Assembly (NCBI GenBank): GCA_020746995.1
Contig: JAGPXD010000006.1
Location: 2,480,001-2,544,000, forward strand
DNA from: Plectosphaerella cucumerina
Lineage: Eukaryota > Ascomycota > Sordariomycetes > Glomerellales > Plectosphaerellaceae
Length of the DNA: 64,000 nucleotides
Reading direction: 5' to 3'
Of this stretch, positions 58,216 through 64,000 are shown piece after piece (within the stretch, counting starts at the first letter, position 1; every line of letters starts with the position of its first letter). The notes under the pieces were generated by a model. The model saw only the letters and a program-made list of their open reading frames with translations. It was not told the origin of the DNA and ran no database searches. Made by a program: the position numbers and the translations under genes.

Positions 58216-58972
58216 AGTGATATTCAGCGATCAATAGTCGATTAGAGTGTATAGAAATTGTTTTTCGTGTGCTAGTAGGTGAAAATCTCTGGTTTCTGAA
58301 GAAGAACGTGTGTACCGATCTGTTTCGGTATCACTTCCTCGCGATGTGAGGTGGTCGTGATATAGACCCCTGACGTGGTTGAGATGGTGATGTCTTGACG
58401 TCATCGAAGACATCTAGTGCTTACCGCGGGTCGAAAAACGGTGGACCACAAGAACGTGTAACGGCGAGTGCGACCAGTACTGGCTTGACTTGGCACTGTT
58501 TTCACCGGTTCTTCTAGTTCATACGCATCATAGAACCATCGTTGGAAGTATGATTGTGGAGTTTACGGCTCTACCAGTAATTTCTGCAAGTTAGGCCCGG
58601 CCCGTGGCACGGGGATTAGCGTACTTAGGCCCGACCGAGAGCTTGGAGGCCTTCTGAAGGCCCCCCCCCCCCCCGGGAGGTTGGGCCAGGGTTCATTGGG
58701 GGATTTTAGCCGATCAGCATCTATCTCAGGCCTTTGTCTCAATCTATGTTTTTATTTTGGAAACATGGCTATCATTTTGACCTTCCAGCTTTCCCGGTCG
58801 CCTGTTTCTTGTCGTATTCATGGATGACTTTTGCGTCTCTGCTGCTGTGCCGCTCTGCACTGGCCCGGAGCAGACGCTCCGAGAATATAAGAGGGGTACA
58901 ACCATCGCCTCGACGAGTCCAGTTACTCTCCCTCAACACCGTCACTATCATCCCACTTCTAGAGCCAGCGCC
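58216..58972. promoter_or_regulatory. Divergent region of FAD monooxygenase (-) and 2EXR gene (+)
   Basis: 757 bp. Contains a run of 14 C at 58661-58674 and a TATA element at 58886-58893 oriented to the 2EXR gene. No other gene was recognised. Confidence 0.5.
58886..58893 (+). promoter_or_regulatory. TATA box (TATAAGAG)
   Basis: 87 bp upstream of the ATG at 58973 but downstream of the earlier in-frame ATG at 58820, so it favours 58973 as the real start of the 2EXR gene. Confidence 0.5.
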
Positions 58973-59755
58973 ATGTCGACATTCCATGTGTTCTCCAACC
59001 TACCAAGGGAGCTGCGCCTTCTGATATGGAAGTATTCCATGCAGCCTCGCATCGTGGATATCATGTCGTGGCAGGACACTTCTATCTGCGGTGACTACCT
59101 CGGAAGCCGTTGTTGTCCAAGTCGAATCCGCTGCAACGCGTTCGACCGCACCAACCACGTGTACTCCCGCACCCCTACACCCACAATCCTCTATATTTGC
59201 AGAGAATCCCGCCAGGTCGGTGAGAGGCACTACCGCAAGAACTTTCTGTGTCACGGTTCACGCCATCCAAAGCCCTCATGCCTGCCTAGCGACTTTATCT
59301 GGGTGAATTTCGACATCGACACTTTCGATTTACGATTGCACGAGATCACCGACCTACATCCCCCGGGTCAAGAACACCACCTGATTCAGAGGATTCAGGT
59401 GACTTGCCATCGCCGGCATATGGACTGGTTTTTGTTTGTCAGACCTAGGTTGGGACACTTCGGCGGACTGAAAAGCGTTGACTTCATTTGGGACGACGAT
59501 CTAAACATTGGTGCTTGGTACACCTTGCTTGCGAGCCCTGAAGAGGCGGACAAGTGGGGGTGTGACCCTGCCATCGTCAGGGTGATTAGCAAACACACGG
59601 GGGAGGTGTTGGACTACGAGAGGGATAAGGAGCTGGTTGCTTTCGATGTCGAGACGCATAATTGCCCGGACAGTTGCGTCCACGTTGGACCGCACAACTG
59701 GGATTGGGCGACCAACGATGGCAGTTGGTACACGAAATTATTTGGAGATCTTTGA
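58973..59755 (+). CDS. 2EXR-domain protein
   Basis: Single exon, 260 residues. The N-terminus FHVFSNLPRELRLLIWKYSM is the signature of the fungal 2EXR family, named after its ELR/IW-type motif, followed by ILYICRESRQVGERHYRKNF and a WVNFDIDTFDL strand, both typical. The family is greatly expanded in filamentous ascomycetes and has no assigned biochemical role. Four cysteines cluster near residues 33-50 and may bind metal, but this is weak. The frame is open back to an ATG at 58820; I chose 58973 because the domain begins there and a TATA element lies between the two. No signal peptide or membrane helix. Confidence 0.85.
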   Translation: MSTFHVFSNLPRELRLLIWKYSMQPRIVDIMSWQDTSICGDYLGSRCCPSRIRCNAFDRTNHVYSRTPTPTILYICRESRQVGERHYRKNFLCHGSRHPKPSCLPSDFIWVNFDIDTFDLRLHEITDLHPPGQEHHLIQRIQVTCHRRHMDWFLFVRPRLGHFGGLKSVDFIWDDDLNIGAWYTLLASPEEADKWGCDPAIVRVISKHTGEVLDYERDKELVAFDVETHNCPDSCVHVGPHNWDWATNDGSWYTKLFGDL

Positions 59756-60033
59756 AGGACTAGATTATCTGTGGCGAGCGTGCTCAGAGGTGTTGGGCTG
59801 GAGGTAAGATGGCCGGGACAGCTTGTCAGCGGGCACCCCATTGGCGTCATGTCAATATGGTTTTGGGGAACTAGGTACGTATCAACAAAGGAGCGAGTTG
59901 AAGAGGCTCCATGTATTTTCTGCTCTCTATCGAGATAAAAACAACTTGTGGCCTTTTGCTTGGTGATCACACTGTATGTTCAACCTTGATCAGGCATCCG
60001 GCTACCTAGGTCTTGAAACCAACATAGAATTGT

Positions 60034-60664
60034 TCACTCCCGCCACCCAATGCCGATCCACCTGTAAACTGAGGATTTCTCCTTCAGAGCATTCGCGCAT
60101 TCCAGAAGAACATCCGCATTGGCCTTGACATAGGCATCCGTCAGAAGTAGAAACTTGTCGAGGGCCACGGTATCGTCAAGGGAGCCAGGATTCTGAAAAT
60201 CATCCTTGCCCTCCACTTTTGTGGCAACGTTGAGACGCCAGTACTTGCGGGCACCGGGAAGCGGGGCGTAGGCATCGAAGATGGCCTGGAACAGGATGTT
60301 GACGATCTCCGTACTGGTCGCAATGCTGCTGAGTTCCTTTTCGGAGGAGTTGGCAGTGATGACAGAGCCAACGAGGCCGAACTTTGACAGGGCCTGGTTG
60401 GCAGGCATGCCAGTGCCGATGCTTAGGAAGCAGCTGGTGTCGCGTTTGGGGCCAAAGTTGCCGAGGACCTCTGTCCAGAGCCTTTGCCGGCAGTGTTGTC
60501 AGCTTGGATCTCGGTCATGGGAGATTTGGGGGGCGTGCTCACCATCCAAGAGGGTTGTTGGCCTGCATGCCGCCGTCGATGAGGTACCCCTTCTTGCAGA
60601 AGAAAGCTGCCCGAGACGCGACGGCCTTGCTCTGGTTTCGCAGGGAGCTTAATTCCCGGGGCCA
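60034..60664 (-). pseudogene. Patatin-like phospholipase, C-terminal part only
   Basis: Two segments join in phase across a 61 bp intron: 60664-60543 and 60481-60034. They encode AVASRAAFF, then GYLIDGGMQANNPLGWLW, FLSIGTGMPANQALSKFG and a C-terminal helical part ending WIGIGWRE. The DGG motif holds the catalytic Asp of patatin-like lipases. Going upstream, an in-frame stop lies at 60667-60665; I found no Gly-rich oxyanion motif or GxSxG nucleophile in the next several hundred bases, which run into the AT-rich tract. So the gene appears to have lost its 5' half. An undetected long intron is the alternative. Confidence 0.65.
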
Positions 60665-61050
60665 CTACGCTGTATAGTAGCAGTCCCCCAACACCCCGTG
60701 CGAGGTTGCGGCGCGAATGCATCCTCTTTCCTGGGGCCGAGCGAAAGGCGGTTGTCCGTCGTCGCAAAGCTTGCCTCGTGAGGTGAAGCTGGCTGCCTAC
60801 GCCCAGACATATCTACTGTCCCAGCTACTGATGTCGGTCGAGGACGGACGACTCGAGTGTAGACTTTTCTTGGCCATCAGAGTTATCTCTCAGGACCATG
60901 ATCACTCCACAAGCACTGGCTCATGTTAGCTTATGCAAGTACTAGACAAGAGGTGGCTGGGATGCCTCACCAGAAGATTGTAGAGACCCTGCATGATGAG
61001 CGTCCGTGGCCCGTCACCGCTATCCCACGTCTTAACCTATCAGGTGCCTT
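60665..61050. other. Unrecognised flank between patatin fragment and AT-rich tract
   Basis: Normal base composition, no recognised coding sequence on either strand; it should have held the 5' half of the patatin gene if that were intact. Confidence 0.45.
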
Positions 61051-61560
61051 TCAAGATTTTCCCAGTCTCTTCCTAAGTTCCTTTTCCTTCTGTTTAAGCT
61101 CTAGCTCTAGCCTCTCGATACTATACTTTAAGCCCTCTTTTCTAATACACAGAGTACATACCCTCAGCCCGTACTCGCCATTAGTACGTATTTAGCCTTT
61201 AGTACTATATATACTCGTCGCAGGCCTACCCCCAGCCTGAAAATTATTAATATCACGGGCCGCTATTTAGCCTATAAGTAACTCGCTTCGAGCTTTAAGG
61301 GTCTTAATCCGTTACTCCTAATAGTCCACCTGGGTTTCGGCGTAATCTAAGAGGAGAGAGATATATAGACTAATCTTATTGCGGAGAGATACTTCGGCGG
61401 CCGTAAGCGACGGCTAGGGGATCAGCTTGAAGTATCGTTTCGTACAAAGTATTATTAAGAGACACGGAAGGTCGGTCGTAGCGCGCTCCAGCGTTTACAC
61501 CGACGATCTAAGGTAGGAGAAGGAAACCGAGAGCGACACGACGTAAAGAGCTAGCTATTT
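61051..61560. other. TpA-rich tract with RIP-like dinucleotide bias
   Basis: Stands out from all surrounding DNA by abundant TpA and scarcity of CpA and TpG. In the 60 bases 61261-61320 I count nine TpA and no CpA or TpG. No long open frame. This is the expected product of repeat-induced point mutation on an old repeat or transposon copy; no transposon protein is recognisable. Confidence 0.65.
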
Positions 61561-62027
61561 GGGCCCCTCGTGTTAACAGCAGAGCTATTCGTCGTGGTTG
61601 TTATGGTTCGGTTCAGTGTGTTGATTCGCGCCGAGTGTCACGCGCTCCGCAGGTCGAGGCCAATGGCAAAAGGCGGGGCACCCCCTCACAAGGTACCTAG
61701 GCAAGCTAGGTAGTCAGCCCAAGAACCTTGAAGGGTCGTGGTTGCATTAAAATCACAGTATAATCTGTTAGGCTCCAATTTGGCCAAGAACACGATCTCA
61801 TGCGACAAGCATGGTTCAATGTTTCCTAGGAGATATACTACGTGAAAAGACGTAATCACTCCAGTGTCGACAACCTTCGACTCCAGGAGTCCTAGCCGCT
61901 ACATTCAATGCCTCCCCCCAAGACCCCCTTGCCCGACGAGAACCCCGCCTTCCCCGCCTCGACAGCAATCGCGATCTGGACGTCCAACTCGACCACAACC
62001 TCGATGCTATCCTCGACGACGACTTTC
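61561..62027. other. Intergenic region downstream of the aldo-keto reductase
   Basis: 467 bp, normal composition, 3' side of the minus-strand reductase gene. No recognised gene. Confidence 0.45.
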
Positions 62028-63194
62028 CTAACCCGGGGTGACAATCGCATCCTTGTGTCCAATGGGCTTGGCACTCCGCTGCCAGGTAATCTTGGCCCCC
62101 GTGAGAGACTCCATGACCGGCGGCTGGACACCCACTTCTTTGGGATCCTCTCCAATGTAGTTCAGGGGGAACCCGATATCAAAGGTGACGACACTCTCGA
62201 GATACTTGATCTCCCGGTCGGTAAGGTGGATCGACAGGGCCGCGATGTTATCGTGCAGATGTTCCACCTTGCGGCCGCCGATCACGGGGAAGACGTTCCT
62301 GGTTTTCTGCATTGCATAGGCCAGAGCTATCTGTTGAATGCTCTCTGTGCCGTGCGCCGCTGCAACCTTCTCGAGCGCTTCACTGACCTTTCGCGCCTCC
62401 TTGCTCTGCTCCGCACTACCGCGGCCGCCATCGTCGGCCTGCTTGCGTGCCTCGAGCTGCTTCTTTGTCTGGAAGGAGCCTGAGCCCAGCACGCCCCACG
62501 GACACAGGGCCATACCGTATTGGCGGACCATAGGAATGATATCCCGCTCAAAATCCCTCTGCATCAAGCTCCAGCGCCCCTGGTACACGGAAAACTGCGT
62601 CTTACCGCGTGCCTTGGCGTACTCGTTGGCGGCGGACACAACCCAGGCTGGTGTGTCGGACGCGCCAAGATAGAGCACCTTGCCCTTCTGGACCATGATG
62701 TGGAGGGAATCCATCAGCTCCTCGATGGACGTGGTCCAGTCCCACCAGTGGACGTACAAGAGGTCGATATAGCTGGTATGTAGCTTCTTGAGCGACGCCT
62801 CCACCGAAAGGAAGAGGGACTTCTTATGGTTTCCACCGTAGGTAACCGCCTTGCCCATGCCGATGGAGTACGCGCAGAAGGCGTTAGTGAACTTGGTGGC
62901 GAGGAAGATTGTGTCCCGTTCTCCACGTGAGGCGAGCCAGTTGCCGATGAACGTCTCGGACTGCTCCCTCTGGTACCCGTTGGCCGTGTCGATAAAGTTG
63001 CCACCGGCCGCGACGTAAGCGTCAAGCAGCTTGAAGGTGTTTTGTTCGTCGAGAGGGCCCAGCAGGTCTGCGAGCGCGGTCCCGAATGAGGCACCTCCTA
63101 ACACGAGAGGGGACACACGAACGCCGGCTGTGCTTGATAGGACACGGTAGCGACCCAGCTCGGTGGGAGGGCTGGGAGGTAAAGGGAATGTCAT
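62028..63194 (-). CDS. Aldo-keto reductase, aryl-alcohol dehydrogenase / NorA-like
   Basis: NADPH-dependent reductase of the AKR9-type fungal group (yeast AAD, Aspergillus norsolorinic-acid reductase-like). Single exon, 388 residues. The (beta/alpha)8 barrel carries the catalytic tetrad Asp69 (FIDTAN), Tyr74 (GYQ), Lys101 (LATKF) and His149 (YVHWWD). GRWSLMQRDFERDIIPM and ALCPWGVLGSG are typical of the group, and IGGRKVEHLHDNI forms the cofactor 2'-phosphate-binding region. It reduces aldehydes or ketones of aromatic or polyketide type, cytosolic. A TATA element lies at 63333-63326. Nearby oxidative genes could make it part of a catabolic or secondary-metabolic set, but no backbone synthase is in the window. 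Confidence 0.92.
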   Translation of the reverse strand: MTFPLPPSPPTELGRYRVLSSTAGVRVSPLVLGGASFGTALADLLGPLDEQNTFKLLDAYVAAGGNFIDTANGYQREQSETFIGNWLASRGERDTIFLATKFTNAFCAYSIGMGKAVTYGGNHKKSLFLSVEASLKKLHTSYIDLLYVHWWDWTTSIEELMDSLHIMVQKGKVLYLGASDTPAWVVSAANEYAKARGKTQFSVYQGRWSLMQRDFERDIIPMVRQYGMALCPWGVLGSGSFQTKKQLEARKQADDGGRGSAEQSKEARKVSEALEKVAAAHGTESIQQIALAYAMQKTRNVFPVIGGRKVEHLHDNIAALSIHLTDREIKYLESVVTFDIGFPLNYIGEDPKEVGVQPPVMESLTGAKITWQRSAKPIGHKDAIVTPG

Positions 63195-64000
63195 TTCGAC
63201 GACTGAGGGATTGGTTTGCGTTGAAGAAGGCGTTATGTGAGAGCAGAAGTTGTTGGTAGGCTGTCTCTTTGAGATGTAGTGGCGCAGGTTGAGCTTGAAG
63301 TTTGCTTGGAGGGACGAGCTCGAGGCCTTTATATTCCTATTCCTGGTGGAGGATTTGATGCTCTCGGCCTATGATATTGGTATGGCAGTGACATCTGCGG
63401 AAATACAAGGAGATAACGGGAAGGAAGACGCCAACATGATGGGCCATCTGTCTGTGTTGGGCGTTCAGCCAGCTGTCATAGATATGGGTTACGACGACAT
63501 TTTCGGCTCAATACGAATGTAGGGCCTGCATCTGCCGGAACACTAGCCCGATCAAGACATCGTGGAAGATCGGTCAACGTACCAATGTATCTCTGCAGCC
63601 AGCACCTATGACACTTATCACGGGAAGCTTCTTCGCATGGTTCCGAGTCTGAGCCCACCCTGAAGGTTGTGGCACCAGATGTGTGATGCAACCAGGGGTA
63701 AGCGTATACTTCCGCTATCTCCGCTAAAACCATAGAATTTATTCTCGTAAATCAGGCAACTCACAAGCAATGAATCCTTCGAGACATCCAGTGGCTCGCC
63801 ATCCGTGACTCTTGGATGACTGGGGTGGGGGACTTGACCTCCGAGCCGGATCGGCGGTCAAGTGGGACAGTGTCTCCGGAAGGCTAGCCTCTTTCGGTTG
63901 CGGTGTGCTAGAGTAAAAATTGTGAGAATTGCAGAGGCTTCTGGGAATTGGAGGTACAGGTACCTAGACTTTTCAAGTGCCAAGGGCAGAGGCAGCTGAC
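63195..64000. other. Terminal region without recognised genes
   Basis: 806 bp to the window end, including the promoter of the aldo-keto reductase. A plus-strand frame at 63289-63522 overlaps that promoter and resembles nothing. Confidence 0.5.
63326..63333 (-). promoter_or_regulatory. TATA box (TATAAAGG on the minus strand)
   Basis: 132 bp upstream of the aldo-keto reductase start codon at 63194, reading TATAAAGG on the gene's strand. Confidence 0.5.

Noticed and set aside
58820..58972. N-terminal extension of the 2EXR protein from the ATG at 58820
   Set aside because: The added residues resemble nothing in the family, and a TATA element at 58886 lies inside the extension.
1..64000. tRNA, rRNA, CRISPR and intact transposon genes
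   Set aside because: Scanning by eye for A/B-box pairs, ribosomal motifs, spaced direct repeats and transposase or reverse-transcriptase motifs gave nothing convincing; a covariance-model scan would be needed to exclude tRNAs fully.

Overview
This window is nuclear DNA from a filamentous ascomycete (Pezizomycotina, most likely a Sordariomycete). The evidence is fungus-specific gene content (white collar-1, Zn2Cys6 factor, Sds23, YTP1-like and 2EXR proteins), many 39-103 bp GT-AG introns with CTNAC-like branch sites, GC-rich coding DNA and one short tract that looks RIP-mutated. Order and species cannot be fixed from the sequence alone. All exon joins below were checked for reading phase by hand; none has transcript support.

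Positions 1-29,000 are a conserved housekeeping block: complex I 40 kDa subunit (partial, minus), proteasome lid subunit Rpn9, a YTP1-like membrane protein, a small Rsa3-like protein, the blue-light receptor and GATA factor WC-1, karyopherin Kap121, the CBS protein Sds23, a NYN-domain protein, the exonuclease Rex4 and a cyclopropane-fatty-acid synthase-like methyltransferase. Minisatellite-like repeats lie in the Sds23/NYN and NYN/Rex4 intergenic regions.

Positions 29,000-32,870 are gene-poor and hold a decayed protein-kinase fragment. From 32,878 to 43,970 come a Zn2Cys6 regulator, a small secreted protein made of two near-identical four-cysteine modules, RNase H2 subunit C, replicative helicase subunit Mcm6, an anion/vitamin-type MFS transporter and, tail to tail with it, a YkoF-type (thiamin/HMP-binding) protein.

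Positions 44,000-64,000 look accessory: ankyrin protein, secreted protein with a Kex2-type site, a large TPR-ankyrin protein ending in a TIR-like domain, a TRI14-like secreted protein, a type B carboxylesterase, an FAD monooxygenase, a 2EXR protein, a 5'-truncated patatin-like gene beside the RIP-like tract, and an aldo-keto reductase. Intergenic gaps reach 2.3 kb here. The most interesting items are the TPR-ANK-TIR-like protein, the YkoF/MFS pair and the duplicated-module secreted protein.
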